In this document: positions 45,591-53,300 of the stretch, piece by piece
Layout of the letters: every line of letters starts with the position of its first letter
How positions within the stretch are numbered: position 1 is the stretch's first letter
Assembly: GCA_963422275.1 (NCBI GenBank)
Contig: OY729418.1
Coordinates: 1,364,001 to 1,428,000 of the forward strand
Source: G963422275 sp963422275
Lineage (GTDB): Bacteria > Pseudomonadota > Alphaproteobacteria > Rhodobacterales > Rhodobacteraceae
DNA length: 64,000 nt
Direction: 5' to 3'
Translations under genes and position numbers: made by a program
The notes under the pieces: model-generated
What the model was told of the DNA's origin: nothing
What the model saw: only the letters and a program-made list of their open reading frames with translations
Database searches by the model: none

Positions 45591-46477
45591 CTAAATAGCT
45601 GATCCTAAATGTGCTACAGCGTGAACGTTCCCGGGGAATGGTTGGACCACCTCCAGGAATCGTGCGACTGACTGGCACAGTTCAAGCATCGAACGACAAC
45701 GATGATTCCGGGTCACGGTGTCATGCATGGCCTTCCACAGCCGCTCGATGACGTTCACCCACGGGTAGTAGGTGGGCTGGAACAGAAGCTCGAATTTCGG
45801 GTTCTCCTCCAGCCAGCGCTGTGTCACTCGACTCTTGTGGATGCCGTAGTTGTCGACGATGAGCACGATCCGCCTGGCCCGCCGATACTGGCGACGAAGC
45901 TGCTCGAGCAGCTTCACAAACACCACCGAGGTCTTTCGGCGATGTTCGGTCCAGACCAGTCGACCGGTTCGGGCATGTAGGGCACCGGCGATGTAGTGCT
46001 TCTGATTCTGCCCCGGAGTCGGAACCGTGCTCTGCTCGCCGCAGCGCATCCAGCTCGACCCGATTCGTGGATTGAGGTCCATGTCGGCCTCTTCGGCGTA
46101 GAACACTTCCGTATACGGGTCGTTCTCGGCCAACGTCGCCTCGCTCGCGGCCAGCCGCTCGGCTTTCCTCGGGTCGCGCCGGAACGTCGTCGGACGCACC
46201 CGTCGATACCGAAAGCGTAGCCTCGCCAGCCACCGTCTCACCGTCGTCGCATGAACCTCAACACCACTTCTGCTCTCCAGTTCCATCGCGAGCGCAAATA
46301 GCCCAGCTCGCGCGGGTCCTCCCTCACAATGGATTCCAGCATCGACAGCACTTCTTCGTTCTCGCGGCTCTTGCGAACCACTCGCTCCAATCGGCGTCTC
46401 ACTGCTCGAGTCATCTCAATTACACTGTGTTTCATTCGGGCGGGGTTCGCGTCTGGCTGGCCAGTGGAGTGACCCAC
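45591..46477 (-). pseudogene. IS630-family transposase in two frames (element 2)
   Basis: The N-terminal piece (46238-46477) includes MKHSVIEMTRAVRRRLERVV and ends DPRELGYLRSRW. The catalytic piece (45591-46286) overlaps it in another frame, starting MELESRSGVEVHATTVRRWL, with VFYAEEADMDLNPRIGSSW (first Asp), RRIVLIVDNYGIHKSRV (second Asp) and PWVNVIERLWKAMHD (Glu). The DDE triad looks complete; only the junction near 46280 is shifted. This may be a programmed frameshift as in some IS630 members, or a recent break. Confidence 0.72.
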
Positions 46478-46690
46478 ATGCGGCGCAGCATGAACACGCT
46501 TGCGCTACAGGTCCAGGAGGATCTCGCTCGCGACCCCCACGCGGGCGATTTCTATATTTTCCGGGGACGCAGAGGCGACCTCGTCAAGATTCTCCGGAGT
46601 GACGGGGATGGGACGTCGCTCTTCGCCAAGCGGCTTGAGCGCGGCCGGTTCCAGTGGCCGGTGACGTCGGGCGGTGCGGTGTCGATCTTG
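46436..46690 (+). pseudogene. IS66 TnpB-like fragment
   Basis: Plus-strand codons read HSGGVRVWLASGVTHMRRSM, then NTLALQVQEDLARDPHAGDF and YIFRGRRGDLVKILRSDGDG, the highly conserved IS66 Orf2 (TnpB). Homology stops after RLERGRFQWPVTSGG near 46670, so the last third is missing, and the IS66 transposase TnpC is absent. It overlaps the end of the second IS630 element. Confidence 0.78.
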
Positions 46691-46808
46691 TCCCGGCTGC
46701 CCACGGCTGTCCGCCTATGCTGTCGCGGTGATGCGCAGCTATGGCCATACCATGATCGCGTTGCCGCCCGGCAATCCCATCCGCTCCCTTCGAGGTCCGA
46801 TCACTGCC

Positions 46809-46837
46809 TTGATTGCGCTCCCTCGTTGTGATATTGT
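46809..46837 (+). promoter_or_regulatory. predicted promoter of the TIR/SLOG cluster
   Basis: TTGATT (46809-46814), 17-bp spacer, TATTGT (46832-46837), 44 bp upstream of the first TIR gene. Both boxes differ from consensus at one or two positions. It is the best match in the gap between the IS66 fragment and the gene. Confidence 0.45.
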
Positions 46838-46880
46838 TTCGCTCGGACTCGGTGCTCTCGTAGAGCACTTGGGAGCAACA

Positions 46881-47363
46881 ATGGCTAGGAAGGTCTTCTT
46901 CAGCTTCCACTACAAGCCCGACAATTGGCGTGCCTCCCAGATCCGGAACATCGGGAAGGTGGAGGGCAACAGCCCTGCCTCAGACAACGATTGGGAAACC
47001 GTCACCAAGGGAGGCGATGCGGCGATCAAGAAGTGGATCGGCGACCAGATGCACGGCAGGAGTTGTGTCGTTGTCCTCGTTGGGGCGAAGACAGCGGGCA
47101 GGAAGTGGATTGAGTACGAGATTGAGAAGGCGTGGAAGGCTGGCAAAGGCCTCGTTGGCGTTCATGTGGACAAGCTCAAGGACAGGGACGGCGAGACTTC
47201 GGCCAAGGGCGCCAACCCGTTTGCCGGTTTCACCGTTGACGGCGTTCCCCTGACCCAACTGGTCACGTGTCATACCCCGTCTGGGGCCACGAGCAAGGCG
47301 GCATACGCGGACATCTCGGACAATATTGAATCGTGGATTGAGGATGCCATCGGCGCACGGTGA
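46881..47363 (+). CDS. Thoeris ThsB-like TIR domain protein (DUF1863)
   Basis: A 160-residue single-domain protein from ATG 46881, with GGGAGC upstream; the frame open from 46674 is IS66-derived. It begins MARKVFFSFHYKPDNWRASQ, the ThsB/DUF1863 start, has SCVVVLVGAKTAGRKWIEYE with the catalytic-Glu region, then GVHVDKLKDRDG. ThsB-type TIR proteins make a cyclic ADP-ribose isomer from NAD on phage infection and so switch on an effector. Three more signalling-type genes follow in the same direction with gaps of 60, 8 and 10 bp. Confidence 0.88.
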   Translation: MARKVFFSFHYKPDNWRASQIRNIGKVEGNSPASDNDWETVTKGGDAAIKKWIGDQMHGRSCVVVLVGAKTAGRKWIEYEIEKAWKAGKGLVGVHVDKLKDRDGETSAKGANPFAGFTVDGVPLTQLVTCHTPSGATSKAAYADISDNIESWIEDAIGAR

Positions 47364-47423
47364 CTCGGTGGGTGCCGGCTCCGCTGCAGGCAACGCCAAT
47401 CGCCCCAATCGGTGAGGTACTTC

Positions 47424-47801
47424 ATGGCTAAGAAACGCGTCTTCGTGAGCTTCGACTTCGACAACGACAGGACTCTGAAGGATTTTATCATCGGTCAGGC
47501 CCGTTTGCCGGATTCCCCCTTCTAGGTGGCGGACCACTCGCTGAAGGAAGCCCAGCCTCAGCGTGACTGGGAAGCCAAAGCCCGACGGGCGATTGGCCGC
47601 GCAGAGGTATTCATCGTGATGCTCGGCCCGAGCACGCAACATGCCTCTGGGGTCCTGAAGGAAGTGAAGACGGCTAACGACCTGGCGAAGCCCCGGTTTC
47701 AGATTATCGGCTACAACGATGGTGCCGCCAAGTGGGCCGTGCCCGGCGGCGGGCGAGCGTATCGTTGGAACTGGGACAACCTCAAGAAACTGCTTTCCTA
47801 G
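47424..47801 (+). pseudogene. second ThsB-like TIR gene, interrupted by an in-frame TAG
   Basis: ATG 47424 begins MAKKRVFVSFDFDNDRTLKD; the frame reaches LPDSPF and then TAG (47523-47525). The same frame continues at once, VADHSLKEAQPQRDWEAKAR, FIVMLGPSTQHASGVLKEVK, to YRWNWDNLKKLLS (stop 47799-47801). Without the stop it would be a complete 125-residue DUF1863 protein. Relatives usually have Glu after SPF, so a GAG-to-TAG change would explain it (family pattern from memory). A sequencing error or amber readthrough are alternatives. Confidence 0.72.
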
Positions 47802-47809
47802 AGGGCTCC

Positions 47810-49327
47810 GTGGTGACGGCGTACCGCATCGCACTCATTCATGAGGATTTTCATGCGTCTGCGCAGGCGCTTGAGACTGCCGTCACCCGCGCGGCAAGAG
47901 ATTTTCCTGAGATCTCGAACCTGTTGGAGTTCTCGTCTACCTTGACCGACGAGCGTACACCACAGGTCGTTGCCTACTTGGCCAGTGCTGGCGGCAGGTC
48001 GAGTCCAATCGTAAATGGCGTCATTGATGCCGCGCTGGACCGTGATATCTCGATACTTCCGATCAGTAGCCCGGATCGACCCGGAGAGATAGGCCGGCAG
48101 CTCCCCGCCCGCATAGCCCATCTCAACGCAGCGATTTGGGAGGGCGACGGGACTCAGGTCGCAGTATCGTTGCTTGAAATGCTCGGGCTCGTGGAGAAAG
48201 AGCGCAAGATATTCATTTCCTATGGCTCAATTCGCGATTCGCAGGCATGTCTTGGCGCTAGCGGTTGCGAGGCAGGCTCTTGGCGATGGATGCCTGCCCA
48301 AGACGACGAGATGGAACCACCTCGGACAGCTGTCGAGACACTTGGTGGCGATGCCGCGGAAGCGCCGCGGGAAGCCCTTGATCTGGCTGTGGCGGCTGTT
48401 GACCGTTTGGATGTGCACGGCCCCGCGCACCCGCTCGCCCTTGCGGCACTGCTCCGCCGTCAATTTATCGATGCTCGAAAACCAGTCCCGAAACCGTGTC
48501 CGATCCATTCTTCCGCTCCCCGTGGTCAATGCAAGTCGGAACCCAGTGCAGCACATACGCCTGCGAAATGCGAACAGAGCCTTTCCTATTGTCGCAGTGA
48601 GACCAGCACACTGGCTGTTCAACTCCATACCGAGTTGGTGCAACGCCGATTCGATGTGTTTCTAGACCGCTTTGCTGTTGAGCCAGGGGTGGATTTCCAG
48701 CGTCGCCTGGACGAGGATCTGGGTGACAAGGCGTTCGTGTTGCTGCTGGAGAGCCCCGATCTGCGCGATTCCCGATGGGTCCGTCATGAGATTGTCTATG
48801 CTCACTCCCGTCGCATCGAAATACTCGCCTTGACGTTGCCGGACACGACTTCATCCGAGTTGGTTCCGACCATAGACGACGCGTTCCGTCTGCGTCTCGA
48901 TGCCTCCGACCTTTCGGATGATGGATCTCTGTCGCCGGGTGGTCTGGCACTGGTGCTCGACGAAATTGAACTTGGGCATGCGCGTGCTCTTCGTCGGCGT
49001 CGGGAGCAGATCCTCGGAAGCGTCACCGCGAAATTGCGGGCCGCTGGGTGTATCTGCAGTCCAGCTGACGATTGGTGTATCGTGGCACGCGGCCCGAGCG
49101 GGAGGTCAGGACTTTTCTGGGTGACGCCGCGGCGCCCGGAGCCTGGGGATTCCCACTCTCTCAGTCATCATCACGACCGTGTGAAGAACGACCCGGGGCT
49201 CGACAATTTGCACGGCTCTGTCGTTCACGAGGTCGGTCGACTTGCAACTGACCATCAGAACCTTCTCGATTGGCTATCCGGTATTTCCGGCAAGGGCCTT
49301 GCGACGGTCGCCACGTGCTCCGTATGA
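47810..49327 (+). CDS. TIR domain protein interrupted in frame by an IS1595 mini-element
   Basis: A 505-codon frame from GTG 47810, after GAGGG. Residues 1-130 are an unassigned domain (AYRIALIHEDFHASAQALET). The TIR domain then starts KERKIFISY; the next 122 codons (48224-48589) are the mini-element plus its duplicated target, and the domain resumes CRSETSTLAVQLHTELVQRR, FDVFLDRFAVEP, with the Glu region SRWVRHEIVYAH. About 190 residues of unassigned C-terminus follow. Removing the element and one target copy restores ISYCRSETS. The frame is kept, but the insert sits between the first strand and helix of the TIR fold, so activity is doubtful. Confidence 0.8.
   Translation: MVTAYRIALIHEDFHASAQALETAVTRAARDFPEISNLLEFSSTLTDERTPQVVAYLASAGGRSSPIVNGVIDAALDRDISILPISSPDRPGEIGRQLPARIAHLNAAIWEGDGTQVAVSLLEMLGLVEKERKIFISYGSIRDSQACLGASGCEAGSWRWMPAQDDEMEPPRTAVETLGGDAAEAPREALDLAVAAVDRLDVHGPAHPLALAALLRRQFIDARKPVPKPCPIHSSAPRGQCKSEPSAAHTPAKCEQSLSYCRSETSTLAVQLHTELVQRRFDVFLDRFAVEPGVDFQRRLDEDLGDKAFVLLLESPDLRDSRWVRHEIVYAHSRRIEILALTLPDTTSSELVPTIDDAFRLRLDASDLSDDGSLSPGGLALVLDEIELGHARALRRRREQILGSVTAKLRAAGCICSPADDWCIVARGPSGRSGLFWVTPRRPEPGDSHSLSHHHDRVKNDPGLDNLHGSVVHEVGRLATDHQNLLDWLSGISGKGLATVATCSV
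48224..48581 (-). mobile_element. 358-bp IS1595-family mini-element with perfect 8-bp target duplication
   Basis: Left end GGCTCAATTCGCGATTCGC at 48224. The right end, read inward, is GGCTCTGTTCGCATTTCGC, ending at 48581; the repeats match at 19 of 23 positions. TTTCCTAT lies on both sides (48216-48223 and 48582-48589), the 8-bp duplication expected for IS1595. Inside, a 93-codon minus-strand frame (48227-48508) fuses the transposase N-terminus (MDRTRFRDWFSSIDKLTAEQ) directly to its C-terminus (HIQTVNSRHSQIKG), with the whole DDE core deleted. It is non-autonomous and must have been moved in trans. Confidence 0.88.
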
Positions 49328-49337
49328 CCATGTACCA

Positions 49338-49964
49338 ATGAAGAATCTCCACCGAGCCACTATCTTCTTGTCCGCAAGTTTCCCCTCGGGGGAACGGGGA
49401 CAGTCGTTCAAGCCGTATGATCCGTCCGCAATTGCCGATGCTGTGTCGGCGTTCGCTCGGGCGATACTGGAGGCTAACGGCCGGCTGTCATTCGGAGGCC
49501 ATCCAACCATTGCACCGCTTGTCTTCATGATCGCCCGGGAACTCGGCGTGCAGGAGTCGCTATTCGTTTATCAGTCCGATTGGTTCTTGGACCAAATCCT
49601 TCCCGAGACAGGTCAGATCGGCGACGAAAATCTTGGATCCGTTGTGCGGACGCCAGCGGCGCCGACGCTCTCTGAGAGCCTTCGAATCATGCGGCACAAA
49701 ATGATCGATGTCTCCAAGAATTACGTCGCCGCCCTCTTCATCGGCGGGATGGAGGGGATCACGGAGGAATTCGCCCTCGTAAAGAAACGTTCGCCTCGCA
49801 CACCGTGTATTCCGATCTTCGGACCGGGTGGTGCCGCCGCCCTCCTTCCCTCGGATGATTGCGCTCACCTCGAATTTGCACCACTTCATGAGTCTCGAGC
49901 GTATCCTTTTGTGGCGCTCCGGTTTGTGGAAATACTAGCCGATAGCGAGGTTGATGCTCGCTGA
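49338..49964 (+). CDS. SLOG-domain protein of the TIR cluster
   Basis: A 208-residue protein from ATG 49338, 10 bp after the TIR gene. It has ATIFLSASFPSGERGQSF, RLSFGGHPTIAPLVFMIARE and AALFIGGMEGITEEFALVKK, the Rossmann-like SLOG pattern with the GG-x-EG nucleotide loop. SLOG domains bind nucleotide-derived ligands; in Thoeris ThsA a SLOG domain senses the TIR product and activates a SIR2 NADase. Here SLOG stands alone, so it may be a sensor, sponge or regulator for signals from the TIR proteins (inference). No fused effector domain. Confidence 0.82.
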   Translation: MKNLHRATIFLSASFPSGERGQSFKPYDPSAIADAVSAFARAILEANGRLSFGGHPTIAPLVFMIARELGVQESLFVYQSDWFLDQILPETGQIGDENLGSVVRTPAAPTLSESLRIMRHKMIDVSKNYVAALFIGGMEGITEEFALVKKRSPRTPCIPIFGPGGAAALLPSDDCAHLEFAPLHESRAYPFVALRFVEILADSEVDAR

Positions 49965-50029
49965 CCCGAACGATATGCCGCACCCCCTGCATTTCGCAGC
50001 ATCTCCCTCGCCTTCACTCCCTTTTTAGT

Positions 50030-50131
50030 TCCTCGGGTCACACCCAGCAGCAGCGCGTCGGTGTCCGGGGTCATCGCGCCGCCGCCGAAATCGGCCACAA
50101 CATCGCGGCCCTTCAGCCGTGCAAATCGCAT
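50030..50131 (-). pseudogene. IS1380-family transposase N-terminal fragment
   Basis: The minus strand from 50131 reads MRFARLKGRDVVADFGGGAM followed by TPDTDALLLG, the conserved start of IS1380-type transposases. It diverges after about 32 codons and no other part of the transposase is present. It lies between the SLOG gene and the IS3 element. Confidence 0.6.
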
Positions 50132-50227
50132 CGAAACCGAATTACACTCGTACGGATCGGCAGGCTGAGGTGGCCTCGGTTCGTCGGACAGCCTGGCGGC
50201 TCGGTTAAGGTGTATTCCGGTTGAAGT

Positions 50228-51121
50228 TCAGGCCGCCAGACTCCCCTTGAATCGATCTTCCTGCTGCTGCGCCTGTGGGGATGTGAGCAAGGCGCGAAGC
50301 GGCTTGTCCATCATATCCACAGGCGGGCCGTCCCGGTATGCCTCGGCCGGGGTTCGCCCGCCCAGCGCCGCGTGGGGCCTCTCGGCGTTGTAAAATCGGA
50401 CCCAGTCTCGGATCAGGCGTCGGGCCGTGAGGCCGTCGGCGATCTCGTGCAGGTAGGTCGCCTCATACTTGAGCGAGCGCCACAGCCGTTCGATAAAGAT
50501 ATTGTCCATGAACCGGCCCCGACCATCCATCGAGATGCGGATGCCGGTCTCCTGCAGGCGCCCGGTGAAGGCAAAGCCGGTGAACTGGCTGCCCTGGTCG
50601 GTGTTGAAGATCTCCGGCACGCCATGCCGGGCCAAAGCCTCGTCGAGCGCGTCCGTACAGAAGCCCGCGTCCAGCGTGTTCGAAAGCCGCCAGGCCAGCA
50701 CAAAGCGGCTCGCCCAGTCCATGATCGCCACCAGGTAGAGGAAGCCCCGCTGCACCGGGATGTAGGTGATGTCGGCGCACCAGACATGATCCGGGCGCTC
50801 GATCACCAGACATGATCCGGGCGCTCGATCACCAGGCCCCGCAGCAGATACGGGTAAACCCGGTGCTCGGGAGGCGGCGCGCTTGTGCGCGGGCGCCCGC
50901 CAGATCGCCTCAAGCCCCATCAAGCGCATCCGGCGGGCGCCGTAAAACGGGTAATTCAGGAACAGATCGTCGATCCGCCGCATCAGCGCCAGCGTCTCGG
51001 CGCTCTCGCCCTTCGGCTCGCAGTAAAGCGAAGAGCGCCCGATCGACAGCAGGCGGCATTGCCGGCTCAGGGACAGATGGCCGCGCACCACCATCGCGCG
51101 CCGCTCCGAGTGGCTCATCAA
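50228..51121 (-). CDS. IS3-family transposase OrfB (rearranged)
   Basis: A 297-residue frame with the rve/DDE core: DHVWCADITYIPVQRGFLYL (first Asp), EIFNTDQGSQFTGFAFTGRL (second Asp), FMDNIFIERLWRSLKYEATY (Glu) and FYNAERPHAALGGRTPAEAY. Upstream of the core the protein is abnormal: about 20 residues after FYGARRMR are missing, and a stretch before LVIERPDHVW is read in the wrong frame because of a 26-bp tandem duplication (50780-50831). The catalytic half is intact, but the helix-turn-helix-to-core linker is damaged, so activity is doubtful. Confidence 0.85.
   Translation of the reverse strand: MMSHSERRAMVVRGHLSLSRQCRLLSIGRSSLYCEPKGESAETLALMRRIDDLFLNYPFYGARRMRLMGLEAIWRAPAHKRAASRAPGLPVSAAGPGDRAPGSCLVIERPDHVWCADITYIPVQRGFLYLVAIMDWASRFVLAWRLSNTLDAGFCTDALDEALARHGVPEIFNTDQGSQFTGFAFTGRLQETGIRISMDGRGRFMDNIFIERLWRSLKYEATYLHEIADGLTARRLIRDWVRFYNAERPHAALGGRTPAEAYRDGPPVDMMDKPLRALLTSPQAQQQEDRFKGSLAA
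50780..50831. repeat. 26-bp perfect tandem duplication inside IS3 orfB
   Basis: CCAGACATGATCCGGGCGCT plus GATCA occurs twice in a row with one shared junction (50780-50805 and 50806-50831). Since 26 is not a multiple of three it shifts the frame; it seems to compensate an earlier shift so that one open frame spans orfB. Confidence 0.9.
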
Positions 51122-51354
51122 CCCGACCCGCGCGACAAAAAATCCCGCTCCACGATCAACTCCCCGATCTTGGCGTGAAGATCTCGCAGCTCGCTCTCAT
51201 GGTCCCGCGCCCGCCGCTCGGCGCCCTTCGAAAACACTTCGGCCAAGCCTTCAACCGCCTGACGCTTCCAGGCGCCAACTTGGTTCGGATGGACCTGATA
51301 TTGCGCGGCGATCTCCTGAAGCGTCCGCTCGCCCCGAACCGCCTCCAGCGCCAC
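51118..51354 (-). CDS. IS3-family transposase OrfA
   Basis: 78 codons from GTG 51354: MALEAVRGERTLQEIAAQYQ, VHPNQVGAWKRQAVEGLAEV, then the leucine-zipper-like C-terminus ELRDLHAKIGELIVERDFL. The stop overlaps orfB by 4 bp, as in IS3 elements that use a -1 frameshift to make OrfAB. Homology extends upstream to about 51402 (DEQKRRRFSGELKAK), but no start codon lies there, so the natural start seems lost. Confidence 0.8.
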   Translation of the reverse strand: MALEAVRGERTLQEIAAQYQVHPNQVGAWKRQAVEGLAEVFSKGAERRARDHESELRDLHAKIGELIVERDFLSRGSG

Positions 51355-51466
51355 CTTCGCCTTCAGCTCCCCCGAAAATCGACGTCGTTTCTGCTCATCC
51401 GTATTCCTCCGTCACGCGGTGGAATACACCTTGGCAGCCTGTCCGATTTTCCGGGCCCACCTCAGC

Positions 51467-51722
51467 AGTTCAGGCGCAGGCGGCAGCGCAAAGTGGCGAA
51501 GTTGCGAAACTGGAGGCAGGAAACATGGAAAGACTGAAGGCGTTCCCGATTGGGTGGAAGGAAGTCCCCACTGATCTACTGGAGATCCTGAAGACGTTGC
51601 TAGGCTGGCTAATCACCGCGGCGGCGGTGAGCCTCGGAGCGCCGTTCTGGTTCGATCTGCTTGGCAAGGTCGCCAACCTCCGTGGAGATGGAGGAAAGGC
51701 ACAAACGCGGCAGACGTCATAG
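51467..51722 (+). pseudogene. C-terminal fragment of a membrane protein, cut by the IS3 element
   Basis: The frame runs straight out of the IS3 boundary (AVQAQAAAQSGEVAKLEAGN) and continues MERLKAFPIGWKEVPTDLLE, then a hydrophobic pair LLGWLITAAAVSLGAPFWFDLL, and ends KVANLRGDGGKAQTRQTS at 51722. There is one clear membrane hairpin with the GAPFWFDLL motif seen at the C-terminus of several uncharacterised membrane proteins. ATG 51525 could start a 65-residue remnant. The missing 5' part should lie beyond the IS but is not recognisable there. It may have been a membrane effector of the TIR/SLOG cluster (speculative). Confidence 0.55.
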
Positions 51723-51798
51723 ACCGAGGCAGCCCGCGTGCATCCGATGTCTCGGTGAAATCACCGACGCACACACGGGACGAATGAAAGGGAAACAC

Positions 51799-52275
51799 AT
51801 GGCCAAGTTCACAAAGGACCAGTGGAAGCTTATCGAAAAAGCGCTGCAAGGCGACCCTGAACGCTACGGCATGCCGGAAGGCGGTCGTGAAGAGTCACTG
51901 GTGCTGGGCTCGTTCAATATCCGGAAGCTCAGCCGGGCGAAGGGCCGCGAACGTGAACTGGATTTCATGGCCCGGTTCTGCGCAGCCTGCGATCTTGTCG
52001 CAATCCAGGAGGTGCAGGACGATGTGGACGGCTTGCGATACCTCAAGGAACGTACGGAATCCCGAGTCGCAGGTCGTGGAGAGTATGCACTGGCGATTTC
52101 CGATATCACCGGCGAAGTACCGGGTGAATCCGGCATGGCCGAGCGGCTCGCCTTTCTGTACCGCCACCGGCGACTCCGACGACTCGAGCTTGCTTCCGAT
52201 CTGACGTACTCGGTGCTGGGCACGCTCTCGATGAACGGCATCGACGTCCTGTGCTGTGGCTGGACGCATGGCTGA
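51799..52275 (+). pseudogene. endonuclease/exonuclease/phosphatase-fold protein, 3' truncated
   Basis: ATG 51799 begins MAKFTKDQWKLIEKALQGDP, then LVLGSFNIRKLSRAKGRERE (EEP metal Asn), DLVAIQEVQDDVDGLRYLKE (catalytic Glu) and GMAERLAFLYRHRRLRRLEL. Homology ends at DLTYS near 52210; the remaining codons come from the next element. The family is usually 300 residues or more, so the C-terminal half with the catalytic Asp and His is missing. It could have cleaved nucleic acid or phospholipid headgroups; it is now probably dead. Confidence 0.7.
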
Positions 52276-52376
52276 AGGAGTGCGTCGAGAAGCGGCCGGC
52301 AGCCGCCGGACGACCTGTCGCCCTGGCTGCCGTGGTCGATGAGCGAGGAGCGCCGGCGCGAACTCACGGCGTCGGG

Positions 52377-53258
52377 ATGACCGGCGCGGTCGAATGCCGC
52401 TACTACGGCCGAGACTTCGCCGCCGGGGAAATGGCGCTGCTGCGCGCGCTCGTCGCCGGTCCCGCGCAGCTCAGCCGCCGGGCCCTGTCGCTCGAGTTCT
52501 GCTGGCGCATCGGCTGGCTCAAGCCCGGCGGCGGCCTCAAGGACATGATGGCCCGCGTCACCATGCTCGCCATGCACCGCGACGGCCTCATCGAGCTGCC
52601 GCCGCCCAGGTGGCAACGGGGCCGGGCCAAGCCCATCGTCTTCGGACCCGACATCGAGCCGCCGCTGCTCCCCGCGCCCACGACCCTCGACGAGGTCCGC
52701 CCGCTCGACTTCCGCGTCGTCGTGCACAGCACCCGGGAAGACAGGCTCTGGAACGAGTTCGTCGCCCGCTGCCACTACCTCGGATACAAGCCCTTGGTCG
52801 GCACCCAGATGCGCTACGCCGTCCACGACCGCAACGGCTGGCCCGTCGCCATGCTCGGCTTCTCCACCGCCGCATGGAAGCTCGCCCCGCGCGACAACTT
52901 CATCGGATGGACGCCCGAGAAGCGTGAGAAGAACCTCCCGCTCGTGATCGAAAATCCGAGGGTCCTGATCTTGCCCTGGATCGATATCCCAACCTCGGCT
53001 CGCACATCCTCGCCATCGTCCGCCGACGCCTGCCCACCAACTGGACCGAGCGCTGCAATATCACCCCCGTGCTGATCGAGACCTTCGTCGAGACCCCGCG
53101 ATATACCGGTACCGTCTACCGCGCGTCGGGCTGGACCCGCGTCGGGACCACCCAGGACCGTGGCGCCACGACAGGCTCACAAAGCGAGCCCAGCCGAAAA
53201 AGGACATCTGGCTCCGCACCCTGCGAAAAGATTGGCAGCGCACCCTCAATCGGTAGAA
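52377..53258 (+). pseudogene. DUF4338 (Druantia DruA-like) protein, frameshifted
   Basis: From ATG 52377: MTGAVECRYYGRDFAAGEMA, LSRRALSLEFCWRIGWLKPG, then WNEFVARCHYLGYKPLVGTQ and PVAMLGFSTAAWKLAPRDNF, all typical of DUF4338. The frame is lost after RVLILPWI (about 52985). NLGSHILAIVRRRLPTNWTE and PVLIETFVETPRYTGTVYRA follow in a second frame, and KDIWLRTLRKDWQRTLNR in a third, ending at 53258. DUF4338 proteins include DruA of the Druantia defence system and many stand-alone mobile copies. Its start replaces the end of the nuclease gene. Confidence 0.7.
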
Positions 53259-53300
53259 CCCCTCCAAGGTGGGATCGGTTCCGGTGAGCAAGCCAACAAG

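Larger units (their letters stand above)
50164..51466 (-). mobile_element. IS3-family insertion sequence
   Basis: Ends: GCTGAGGTGGCCTCGG from 50164, and, read inward on the minus strand from 51466, GCTGAGGTGGGCCCGG, followed on both sides by similar GTCGGACAG/ATCGGACAG and AAGGTGTATTCC. The 1.3-kb length and the orfA/orfB arrangement fit IS3. No clear short target duplication was found. It truncates the 5' part of the membrane-protein gene that resumes at 51467. Confidence 0.75.
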
